From a virus, in IMG/VR virus record IMGVR_UViG_3300044695_004531, positions 1 through 34,492 of that record: a stretch of DNA of 34,492 nucleotides, one strand, 5' to 3'. This document shows positions 1 through 5,663 of the stretch, piece by piece. Within the stretch, counting starts at the first letter, position 1; every line of letters begins with the position of its first letter. The translations under genes and the position numbers were made by a program. The notes beneath the pieces are model-generated. The model had not been told where the DNA came from, made no database searches, and worked only from the letters and a program-made list of their open reading frames with translations.

Positions 1-40
1 CAAAGCGGCTTCGTTAAATCGATGTTGCATTGATTGTCGT

Positions 41-310
41 TCACGCCTTCGGCTCCGATTCTTTCTTCTCAACAAACAAACGGGCGGCGGCCGTCCGTGC
101 CGCCTTCGCGCCTTCCTCGTCGCCCGTGCCCTCAAAATGTTCGATCAACTGGCGAGACGCCACAACGAGCGAAAGGAATTTCTTCTCTCCGCTCGCTGTA
201 GCGTCTTTCCCCCAGATGCCCCCAACAAGGGAGCGAATGCGATCGCCAAAAAGGATGGCAACCGCGACCGCGGCTAGCAGTGCCGGTATGTATTTCTCAA
301 GATAGCTCAC
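41..310 (-). CDS. Small membrane-anchored protein
   Basis: This 89-aa protein is not recognised. Residues 7-22 form one hydrophobic segment (IPALLAAVAVAILFG), followed by a soluble, Ala/Glu/Lys-rich tail that is probably helical. The start overlaps the stop of the upstream 63-aa gene by 4 bp (ATGA), so the two are translationally coupled. Together with that protein it could belong to a lysis or membrane cassette (holin, antiholin or spanin-like), but there is no lipobox or other diagnostic motif. It is the last complete gene on the left side of the window. Confidence 0.7.
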   Translation of the reverse strand: MSYLEKYIPALLAAVAVAILFGDRIRSLVGGIWGKDATASGEKKFLSLVVASRQLIEHFEGTGDEEGAKAARTAAARLFVEKKESEPKA

Positions 311-498
311 GGCTTCGGCTCTTTGTTCTCAAGTGCCTTGCGGGCGATGTTGATCGCAACCGACGCGAAAGCGGCCACCATCAACAGCGTCGCGTTTCCG
401 CTTGCCTGCATCGCCGGGATGAGCACCGTCGAAGCATAGGTTAACGCAGCCCCGCCGATCGCTATTGCCGCACCGCGGCCGATTGATGCCCAATCCAT
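307..498 (-). CDS. Small double-hydrophobic protein, possible holin
   Basis: This 63-aa protein has two hydrophobic stretches, at about residues 9-30 and 36-54, and a short charged C-terminus (ALENKEPKP). That is the usual layout of small phage holins: two membrane passes and a charged tail. It starts on a TAATG overlap with the upstream gene and overlaps the downstream membrane protein by 4 bp. No endolysin gene is seen beside it, so holin is only an inference from size and topology. Other small phage membrane proteins look the same. Confidence 0.65.
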   Translation of the reverse strand: MDWASIGRGAAIAIGGAALTYASTVLIPAMQASGNATLLMVAAFASVAINIARKALENKEPKP

Positions 499-905
499 TA
501 CTTGCCCTCAAAAAGTTCGCGGATGTCTGCCACGCTTCCAAACGGGCTGCCGTCGCTAAGCAGCCCGTTTTCCTTGGCCCACTGGTAAGCTTTCCAAATC
601 AGGATCACCAACTGCACCAAAAGATAAATGGTCGCCGGATCGAGATTGTATCGGCCCGCGACCTTTTCCTGGAGGCTTGATTGAAGCTGCTCAAGCCCGA
701 AAAATTCACCGATTGCAATCGTCTCGGCGGCAAGCTGATAAGCAAAATCGACTTGCTCTTGCGTCAATCCCTCTCGAACGCATTCGGCCCGCTTGCGACG
801 CACCTTGGCAAGCTCAATAGATTTTTTTAAGCGTTCAAGCACTTCGGCGACTCCGTGAAGAAAAGAGAGTACGCCGGATTCTAGCAGGCTGGCAAGCTTT
901 GTCAA
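498..905 (-). CDS. Hypothetical protein, helical, hydrophobic C-terminal segment
   Basis: This 135-aa protein is not recognised. The N-terminal half is predicted helical and basic (ERLKKSIELAKVRRKRAE). A hydrophobic stretch at about residues 94-107 (IYLLVQLVILIWKA) could be a membrane-associated or buried helix. The stop overlaps the next start by one base. Its place directly upstream of two small membrane proteins makes a membrane or lysis-associated role possible, but nothing diagnostic is visible. Confidence 0.7.
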   Translation of the reverse strand: MTKLASLLESGVLSFLHGVAEVLERLKKSIELAKVRRKRAECVREGLTQEQVDFAYQLAAETIAIGEFFGLEQLQSSLQEKVAGRYNLDPATIYLLVQLVILIWKAYQWAKENGLLSDGSPFGSVADIRELFEGK

Positions 906-909
906 GCGG

Positions 910-1173
910 TTAGCGTTTCGGGCGGCTGTTCAGCAAATCAATTTCCTCCCGGAACGTCTTTACTGTCTCGACGTGCCCTATCGCCACCGCCGACGCGTTG
1001 CAAAGCTCGGCCCGCAAATGCCGGATCGTCGCTTCCTGCTCTTCAAGCCGACCGGCAACCGCAACCAGTAGCTTATGCAATTCTCCGCCAGAAACTCCGA
1101 TTACGGCTTCTACCGCGTCAATTAGCACTGCCGTTTCAATTCGTGGTTGTGTCATCACTTTTTTTTCTTGCAT
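910..1173 (-). CDS. Hypothetical coiled-coil protein
   Basis: The open frame extends to 1209, but the start at 1173 is preferred because it follows a strong GGAGG Shine-Dalgarno sequence with 8 nt spacing. That gives 87 aa. A second in-frame ATG at 1155 overlaps the stop of the upstream 57-aa gene. The protein is mostly helical, with a heptad-like region in the middle (LLVAVAGRLEEQEATIRHLRA). Function is unknown. It overlaps the upstream gene by 19 bp, and the coupling suggests co-expression. Confidence 0.65.
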   Translation of the reverse strand: MQEKKVMTQPRIETAVLIDAVEAVIGVSGGELHKLLVAVAGRLEEQEATIRHLRAELCNASAVAIGHVETVKTFREEIDLLNSRPKR

Positions 1174-1328
1174 CGCTCTGCCTCCTCCAATTGTTTTTGC
1201 TCGTACCACAACAACCCTTCAATCGCCCACGTCGTAAACGGCACGCCAGCCCGAGCGGCCGCGGCCTTGAGTTGCCGCCAAATCGCATCCGGGACGCGGC
1301 CAAGTTGTCGGCAAGGATCGTAGCTCAC
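1155..1328 (-). CDS. RHH-like small DNA-binding protein, GTG start
   Basis: This 57-aa gene begins with GTG at 1328, in a GTGA overlap with the stop of the upstream 69-aa gene. The layout fits a short ribbon-helix-helix fold: a short strand (LGRVPDAIW), helix 1 (RQLKAAAARAG), the turn VPFTTW and helix 2 (AIEGLLWYEQKQLEE), then a Lys-rich tail. RHH proteins usually bind DNA as dimers and repress transcription. The assignment rests on pattern only. It is a candidate for the protein that binds the repeated operator modules elsewhere in the window. Confidence 0.6.
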   Translation of the reverse strand: MSYDPCRQLGRVPDAIWRQLKAAAARAGVPFTTWAIEGLLWYEQKQLEEAERCKKKK

Positions 1329-1534
1329 TTTTTCACCATAAACCTTTCGCTGTCAAAAGACTTTTTCCCTTTAGCTTTAGCCGCTTGAATCTGCTCAACG
1401 TAGTGCTCAAATCCTTCGACTGATTTAATCGCTAAATCGATCTGCATTTTTAATCGACGCAAATCAATAAGCAGATTTGCAAATCGATTTTTGGCACATT
1501 GTTCATGCCATTCAATCGGGTGTGTTGTCTTCAC
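1325..1534 (-). CDS. Hypothetical helical protein
   Basis: This 69-aa protein is not recognised. It is rich in Lys, Gln and Glu and almost entirely helical by eye, with a central amphipathic segment (LLIDLRRLKMQIDLAIKSV). It overlaps the genes on either side by 4 bp. It could be a small structural or regulatory helical-bundle protein. Confidence 0.65.
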   Translation of the reverse strand: MKTTHPIEWHEQCAKNRFANLLIDLRRLKMQIDLAIKSVEGFEHYVEQIQAAKAKGKKSFDSERFMVKK

Positions 1535-1881
1535 TTCGGGGCCTCGGTGGAAAATGAAATATTGCCCTTGTACTTAATTTGCATAGTTTCGGTGTCTTCA
1601 ACAACTGCCGGGTTGTCGCCCCCAACCCAAGCACGCAAAACGCCACGTTTCCAGACGTGACGCTTGGCGTCATCGCACCAATCAAAGCACCAACACTCAT
1701 CGCCCACCCTGTCGGGCCGGCTTGCTTGGGCGGCGTTGTAGCGTTGCATTTCGTTAATCGCGTACAGCAAATCTTCTAGCGCACCTGCTATTTCATTTTT
1801 CCCGGTCGCCCTGTACCGGTCGGCTGACTGGCTAATTGCTCCGGTTAAATTTCTAACATCCGCCGCCGTTAGTCCGTTCAT
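1531..1881 (-). CDS. Hypothetical protein with Cys/Trp cluster
   Basis: This 116-aa protein is not recognised. The N-terminal 45 residues look helical. The middle carries the unusual cluster CWCFDWC followed by Trp-rich strands (HVWKRGVLRAWVGG). Three Cys within seven residues could bind a metal or be structural, but no standard zinc motif is complete. It is coupled to both neighbours by 4-bp overlaps. Confidence 0.65.
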   Translation of the reverse strand: MNGLTAADVRNLTGAISQSADRYRATGKNEIAGALEDLLYAINEMQRYNAAQASRPDRVGDECWCFDWCDDAKRHVWKRGVLRAWVGGDNPAVVEDTETMQIKYKGNISFSTEAPK

Positions 1882-2168
1882 GCTGTCACCTGTTGTTGGA
1901 GTTGCGAAAGCGCTAACTCAAGTTGTCGCGTCAGTTCCGTTTCATTGTCGCCGCACTCCATAAGGAAATCTCCGACGCTTGGGTAAATTTCGCTGACGTT
2001 GGCACATAGCCAAAGGGAGCCATCCGAGTAAACTGAAATTGAATTGCCGCTTCCGTCGGTCACGTAAGTCTTTGGCGTTTCGTCGGCTTCCCCTAGATAA
2101 GCAAGCCCTGCTACTCCGACCATGCGGGCGTCGTCGGCTGTCGTTATGTTGCTTGGCAATGCATTCAT
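1878..2168 (-). CDS. Hypothetical protein, first gene after an operator module
   Basis: This 96-aa protein is not recognised. The central part reads as short beta strands with Gly/Ser turns (YVTDGSGNSISVYSDGSLWL), and the C-terminus is a Gln/Leu-rich helix. It is the first gene downstream of the regulatory module at 2220-2274, so it probably opens the leftmost transcription unit of the window. Confidence 0.65.
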   Translation of the reverse strand: MNALPSNITTADDARMVGVAGLAYLGEADETPKTYVTDGSGNSISVYSDGSLWLCANVSEIYPSVGDFLMECGDNETELTRQLELALSQLQQQVTA

Positions 2169-2212
2169 TGTGTCACCTGTTGGAGTTGTTGCTGCTGTTA
2201 ATTATTGTCCGC

Positions 2213-2274
2213 ACATTAGTTGTATCGACAATCGCCAGCCGATGCAATAGCCATGTCGGGCATTTTTTTGGGAA
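2213..2274 (-). promoter_or_regulatory. Terminator-operator module, copy 1
   Basis: This gap follows the RusA stop. It holds a 12-bp motif, TTGTATCGACAA (2220-2231), with inverted TTGT and ACAA ends, and a CGGGCAT7GGGAA block (2257-2274). The same pair of elements is present at 13869-13913 and 17758-17800. On the minus strand the second block gives an A-tract and a short hairpin-like GCC..GGC, so it may end RusA transcription. The 12-mer is likely an operator for the 1878-2168 unit. No confident -10 box is visible here. Confidence 0.55.
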
Positions 2275-2655
2275 TTATTCTAGCGGCCAAATGCTGACGA
2301 CGATCCGGTCGCTGTCGCCCCAGTGCTTTTCTACGTCCTGCTTTGCCACCTGCCTATCGTCGACCCACGCGACGCGGTTTAGCCCGTCCTCGATCGCTTT
2401 GACGATGTTGGACGCATCGCCGGGATTCGTGTGCCAGTAGCCTTTTTCAACCGTCTTCGGCCGCCGAAACTGAATATCGACCGACATGCCAACCGGCCCT
2501 GTAAAAAGCTCATGGAACGGATGTTGAGCCCGAAACTCGCACTTAACTAGCAACTCAAAGTTGACTGTTCGGTCGGGCGTTCGCCTTTTGCCGCGGCCGA
2601 TTGAATACGGCCGCTCCTTCGGTTGCGGTCGGGTGTTGATCGTAAATTTAATCAC
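2275..2655 (-). CDS. rusA: RusA-family Holliday junction resolvase
   Basis: RusA enzymes are phage endonucleases that cut four-way DNA junctions during recombination and replication. This 126-aa protein has the usual length. It shows the N-terminal strand with the PxPKERPY motif and the central signature GDASNIVKAIEDGLN (residues 79-93), then WVDDRQV (97-103). By the E. coli RusA pattern, D80, N83, K86 and the D99-D100 pair align with catalytic or conserved positions. The second Asp of the usual PDxDN motif is Ser82 here. The start overlaps the upstream HTH gene by 4 bp. It lies at the end of the replication and recombination operon, a common position for rusA. Confidence 0.88.
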   Translation of the reverse strand: MIKFTINTRPQPKERPYSIGRGKRRTPDRTVNFELLVKCEFRAQHPFHELFTGPVGMSVDIQFRRPKTVEKGYWHTNPGDASNIVKAIEDGLNRVAWVDDRQVAKQDVEKHWGDSDRIVVSIWPLE

Positions 2656-3368
2656 GGCGACACCTCAAAAAACTTAACTTCGGAACCGCTCACGGAAAAA
2701 AACGCCGACACAATTTCGCCCGATCGCTTGTTTCGAAATCGGCGGCCTAGCGCGTAGGCTTGCGGTCTAGCCTGTACGATCGGCTCAGCCGCTTGCTCTC
2801 TTGCTTTTCTCGCCTCATAGACGCTCGTCATCTCTTTCTTTGGTGGTGTTTTGCGTTTCAGTATCCTGACCGGCAGCCCGCGTGCTAGTTTCCAGTTTGT
2901 AATCGTGTCCCAGCTACATCCGACAAGATACCGCAAGTCTTCGCGTAGCAAATTGTCGTCGCCTTTTTCCGCCCTGATCGCGTCAAGCTTCGCGAATTGC
3001 ATTTCGTTATGCCTTGCCGCCTTGATGCGGCCGATGTCGGTTGGCAAATTGTGACGCGATATTGCCGCGTCTCGATGTCGCCTTGAAAGAGCCGAGCCTA
3101 GGCCGAATTTCTTGCCGATCGCGTCCGCTGACATTGGCCAGTTCTTAACAACGTGCTCGATGATTCCTGCGTCTATCTCGACCTTTTTAACGCCGCCCTT
3201 GAGCCTCAACGCCTCTTCGCCGCGACTGTCTGCAATCGAGTCGCGAATCCGTGCCGCCGTGCGTTCGTCGCAATCGCAAATGCTCGCGATCTGCGAAGCG
3301 GCTACCGGCCAAACGGCCTCAACTTTCTCGATCCACTGCTGCCAAACTGTTTTTGATCTCGCATTCAT
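2652..3368 (-). CDS. Helix-turn-helix DNA-binding protein
   Basis: This 238-aa protein contains what look like three successive HTH-like units. One is near residues 19-42 (PVAASQIASICDCDERTAARI), one near 76-105 (WPMSADAIGKKFGLGSALSRR), and one near 142-165 (LREDLRYLVGCSWDTITNWKLARG). The C-terminus (ALGRRFRNKRSGEIVSAFF) is beta-like. Family membership is not recognised. It sits between csrA and rusA in the replication operon, so it may be a regulator or a replication accessory protein. Inference is from motif shape only. Confidence 0.6.
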   Translation of the reverse strand: MNARSKTVWQQWIEKVEAVWPVAASQIASICDCDERTAARIRDSIADSRGEEALRLKGGVKKVEIDAGIIEHVVKNWPMSADAIGKKFGLGSALSRRHRDAAISRHNLPTDIGRIKAARHNEMQFAKLDAIRAEKGDDNLLREDLRYLVGCSWDTITNWKLARGLPVRILKRKTPPKKEMTSVYEARKAREQAAEPIVQARPQAYALGRRFRNKRSGEIVSAFFSVSGSEVKFFEVSP

Positions 3369-3586
3369 TCTTTCACCTCTCGCCTTGCTTGTGTCAAATC
3401 TTGCTCAGTCGCTCGCCCGCTGTCGATTAGTTCCTGCCGTAAAATCCTAGTGCCCTCCGGTGCTTTGATTGCCAGCCGTGGTGTTTTTCCTGATCGTGCC
3501 ACAACCACGCAAATGTCCGGGCCGATTCGCACCGCTTCGCCCGACTTGAGAGCGACGACCAGCCAGCCATCTTTTGCGGTTGTCAT
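3365..3586 (-). CDS. csrA: CsrA-family RNA-binding regulator
   Basis: CsrA proteins are small dimeric RNA-binding regulators that recognise GGA motifs in hairpin loops near ribosome binding sites. Residues 9-53 of this 73-aa protein align with the whole CsrA fold: LVVALKSGEAVRIG corresponds to LILTRRVGETLMIG, then ICVVVARSGKTPRLAIKAP, then TRILRQEL corresponds to VHREE. The key Arg44 is conserved as Arg50. The Arg6 position is Leu13, although Lys14 follows. A short N-terminal extension and a charged C-terminal tail are present. It is coupled to both neighbours in the replication operon. It is a plausible regulator of phage or host mRNAs. Confidence 0.82.
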   Translation of the reverse strand: MTTAKDGWLVVALKSGEAVRIGPDICVVVARSGKTPRLAIKAPEGTRILRQELIDSGRATEQDLTQARREVKE

Positions 3587-3873
3587 GTTGGCACCTCATC
3601 ACGCTTGCATGCTTCGACAACGTAGATCGATTCGCCGCTTGTGCAGACGACATAACGCATCGTGCCGGGTTTGCAAAATGCCGGCAAGTTGGCAAAGCCA
3701 GAGCAATAGGCCCCAGTCACGCTGCACTGCTCACGGTCTTTCTTAGGGTCTGTTTCGAGTAGCGTCGTCGGGTACCAGTTTGATCGATTCGTTAACCAAA
3801 GGTCGATAACGTCCTGCTTGCATCCGTTGAAGACAAAATCGGTTTGCAATCGCTGTTCGAATTCGTCGCTCAT
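3583..3873 (-). CDS. Hypothetical Cys-containing protein
   Basis: This 96-aa protein is not recognised. It has six Cys residues scattered through a mixed alpha/beta sequence (GCKQDVIDLW, REQCSVTGAYCSGFANLPAFC, YVVCTSGESIYVVEAC). The spacing does not match a standard zinc ribbon. It overlaps the helicase-loader-like gene upstream and csrA downstream by 4 bp each. Confidence 0.65.
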   Translation of the reverse strand: MSDEFEQRLQTDFVFNGCKQDVIDLWLTNRSNWYPTTLLETDPKKDREQCSVTGAYCSGFANLPAFCKPGTMRYVVCTSGESIYVVEACKRDEVPT

Positions 3874-4562
3874 GTCGGCACCTTCCTAAAAGTTACTGGA
3901 TATCGTTCACGCCACGCCGGGCCCATAATTGGATGGGCCGCGATTGATTCGTCTACGGCTTGGCAAGCAATAGATAACCGCTGCCTATACTCAATCGCGG
4001 TCCGCCGCTCCGGGCTGTCGCATTCGATCCGCACAACCGGGTCGACCATCTTGCCGGCGACGCAAGTTTTCTCGCCAAGCCCAATCAGTGGTCGGCAAGC
4101 TTCTGGCGATAGCCTATCTCCCACCGCCGCGTAGGCTTTTAGGAAATTATGCCGTGCCCACTTTTCGGATTCGGCATCGTTAAACGACTCGAGAAAGTTC
4201 GGCCAGCCGCCCATGCTCCGAATCGTCGCGTTAATCCGCTGATCGGCGAAGTCGATCCACTTGTAAGGCCCGATGGCAACCGCTCGCTGTACGTCGCTCC
4301 AAGCCTCAACGGCCTTGGTATCCTCCGCAACGTTGACGCCGGCAAGTTCCCGAAGCTCGGCCGGCTTTGGCATTCGCGGCAATTCGCGGATCGCCCGAAG
4401 TACCGCCGTTTGCATTTGGTCTGGCGTTAGGTCAACCAGGGCCAAGGAGTAAACCTCCAACATCGCCTCCGTCGCTTCGACTTGGTGGGCTTGGAGTAAT
4501 CCCATTAACAGCATTGTAAATCGCTTCGAACTTTCCTGACTCTGCGAATTTTCGGAATACAT
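3870..4562 (-). CDS. Replication protein, helicase-loader-like (DUF6475-like)
   Basis: The start is placed at 4562 (MYSENSQ), where GAGAGGAG lies about 9 nt upstream. This gives 230 aa and a long overlap with the upstream replication initiator gene. The N-terminal part fits helicase-loading phage proteins of the lambda P-like/DUF6475 kind: a helical opening, a YSLALVDLTPDQMQTAVLRAI segment, PKPAELRELAG, and the conserved IRSMGGWPNFLE followed by a WARHNFLKAY motif. Such proteins bring the host replicative helicase to the origin. The order initiator then loader matches lambda O then P. Family membership is by recall of the motif pattern, not by search. Confidence 0.65.
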   Translation of the reverse strand: MYSENSQSQESSKRFTMLLMGLLQAHQVEATEAMLEVYSLALVDLTPDQMQTAVLRAIRELPRMPKPAELRELAGVNVAEDTKAVEAWSDVQRAVAIGPYKWIDFADQRINATIRSMGGWPNFLESFNDAESEKWARHNFLKAYAAVGDRLSPEACRPLIGLGEKTCVAGKMVDPVVRIECDSPERRTAIEYRQRLSIACQAVDESIAAHPIMGPAWRERYPVTFRKVPT

Positions 4563-5526
4563 CTTTTGTGTTCTCCTCTCGAATTTGGGCAAACGTCTTT
4601 GGCTGCTGCGGCTTACGCTCCGCCGCTGTTGTTCGGTCGTTGTTCAGCCAATCGGCTTGGAAGCCCTCCCATTGCCGTTCGGCCGCGGTCCGGATCGCCT
4701 CATCAGCCGACATGCCAGCCTTGGCCGCCTCGCGTCGGATTCGCACCAGGACGGATTCCGTAACCGGCTTGCGTCGGCACGCGGTCCAGTCTCGCCAGTG
4801 GTGTTCGGAGATGTCTTCGGGTCGATCGATTGCTACCGATGGACGCCGCGTTCGCTTTTGAGAGACAAAAACTAGCGGCTCCGCCGCGTATGTATTTTTA
4901 GGATCAGGATTAGGGCTAGGTTCAGGATCAGGGCCAGGGCTAGGATCAGGAATAGGACTAGGGTAGATGGTTCCCCCTGTTTGTCCCCCGATCGTACCCC
5001 CGTTTATCCCCTGATCGTATCCCTGTTTATCCCCCGATCGTACCCCCGATTGACCCCCAATCGTACCCCCATTTATCCCCTCGATTACCCCCCGATCGTA
5101 CCCCTCTTTATATCCCACTTTATACCCCTCTTTATATCCAGCCTTAGGGGATAATGAATCGATCGATTCCTCTATTGGAAGATCGTCCATGTCGTCTAAA
5201 TCAACAGGAACGGTAACCCAATAGAGGCCAGCCGTTCGCTTTCCGCACCCGCGATACTGAAGCCATTGGGAGTCGATAGCCCGCTTCCTTGCTTTGTCAA
5301 ACGTCTCCCATTTGGCGAAGCCTAGTGTCTCCATTAGTTGCGAGTTGAAGAACCGAACCGGCCCTCGGTAGCGTGCCGCGTCTTCGGTGTGAAGGACAAC
5401 CGCGACTAAGCAAAAAGCATCCCGCCCCATGTCCGCCGCCGCACTTGATTTGTGCATCTTGCGGAAGGCCTTGTGCGCGAAAAACTTATCCCGCTTTGGG
5501 TAGTCGATCTGTGGCGGATCGGTCAT
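4432..5526 (-). CDS. Replication initiator with internal repeats (lambda O-like)
   Basis: The start at 5526 (MTDPPQIDY) comes after the structured leader. The frame is open to 5652, but that part lies in the leader and reads poorly. The protein is 364 aa. Residues about 15-110 look like a winged-helix initiator domain (FFNSQLMETLGFAKW, ARKRAIDSQWLQY). A Gly-rich tetrad region (GYKE, GYKV, GYDR, GVIE and so on) and a Pro-x region (PSPIPDPSPGPDPE) follow. The C-terminal third is helical and basic. The repeats are encoded by tandem 12-bp and 6-bp DNA repeats, suggesting an origin inside the gene as in lambda O. It overlaps the loader gene by 131 bp. Confidence 0.7.
   Translation of the reverse strand: MTDPPQIDYPKRDKFFAHKAFRKMHKSSAAADMGRDAFCLVAVVLHTEDAARYRGPVRFFNSQLMETLGFAKWETFDKARKRAIDSQWLQYRGCGKRTAGLYWVTVPVDLDDMDDLPIEESIDSLSPKAGYKEGYKVGYKEGYDRGVIEGINGGTIGGQSGVRSGDKQGYDQGINGGTIGGQTGGTIYPSPIPDPSPGPDPEPSPNPDPKNTYAAEPLVFVSQKRTRRPSVAIDRPEDISEHHWRDWTACRRKPVTESVLVRIRREAAKAGMSADEAIRTAAERQWEGFQADWLNNDRTTAAERKPQQPKTFAQIREENTKDVFRKFAESGKFEAIYNAVNGITPSPPSRSDGGDVGGLLLGPG
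4900..4965. repeat. AGGNNN hexamer tandem repeat (11 copies)
   Basis: On the plus strand eleven consecutive hexamers begin with AGG (aggatc, aggatt, agggct, aggttc, aggatc and so on). On the coding strand they give CCTNNN and encode a Pro-x dipeptide repeat in the initiator protein. They adjoin the 12-bp repeats on one side. They could be a flexible linker, part of the origin, or both. Confidence 0.85.
4983..5139. repeat. 12-bp iteron-like tandem repeat inside the initiator gene
   Basis: About thirteen units of 12 bp are visible. On the minus strand they run as GGGGTAYRATCG or GGGGATAAACNG variants, many with the palindrome CGATCG and all with runs of 3-5 G. Units near the right end are GGGGTATAAAGA. 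The period is a multiple of three and gives four-residue Gly repeats in the protein. Tandem 12-bp units within a replication gene resemble phage origins that bind their own initiator. The regularly spaced G-runs could also allow G-quadruplex formation. Confidence 0.85.
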
Positions 5527-5535
5527 TGCTTTACC

Positions 5536-5623
5536 AAAAAAACACCGCTGCCCGGATGCTTGACCGGCAATCGCAGAACGCGAATGAATCCGGGCAGCGG
5601 CTTGGTTTGTAGGCCGGTCAAGC
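5536..5623 (-). ncRNA. Pseudoknot/terminator leader element, copy 1
   Basis: Two perfect inverted repeats are interleaved. In the RNA, S1 GCTTGACCGGC (5623-5613) pairs with S1' (5568-5558), and S2 CCGCTGCCCGGAT (5600-5588) pairs with S2' (5557-5545). A small hairpin TCGC/GCGA lies between S2 and S1'. S2' is followed by TG and seven U (5542-5536), then nine bases and the ATG of the replication initiator. S2-S2'-U7 alone would be an intrinsic terminator. The S1' strand lies inside its loop, so S1 pairing makes a pseudoknot or a switch. Copies 2 and 3 share this order. Confidence 0.8.
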
Positions 5624-5634
5624 CTATTTCGTAC

Positions 5635-5663
5635 ACTATAGCAAATTGTCAACCTGTTCGCAA
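5635..5663 (-). promoter_or_regulatory. Promoter of the replication initiator leader
   Basis: A -10 box TATAGT (5640-5635) lies 17 bp from a weak -35 TTGCGA (5663-5658). The spacer contains GGTTGACAAT with TTGACA six bases upstream of the -10, as in the promoter at 8174-8201. The predicted transcript start, near 5628, is just ahead of stem S1 of the leader. The sequence TTGTCAAC-CT-GTTCGCAA on the plus strand is an imperfect dyad and may be an operator. Confidence 0.6.

Noticed and set aside
465-680. Plus-strand open frames here and across the window
   Set aside because: All overlap well-supported minus-strand genes, lack ribosome sites and have shadow-frame composition. I found no plus-strand gene.
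4900-5139. CRISPR array
   Set aside because: The units are 6 and 12 bp with no spacers, and they stay in the reading frame of the initiator gene.
5545-5623. HDV-like ribozyme
   Set aside because: The interleaved topology is similar, but the conserved core bases and the P4 region are absent and the 5' loop is long.
5527-5652. N-terminal extension of the replication initiator up to 5652
   Set aside because: It would translate through the leader stems and has no ribosome site. The ATG at 5526 comes right after the U-tract.
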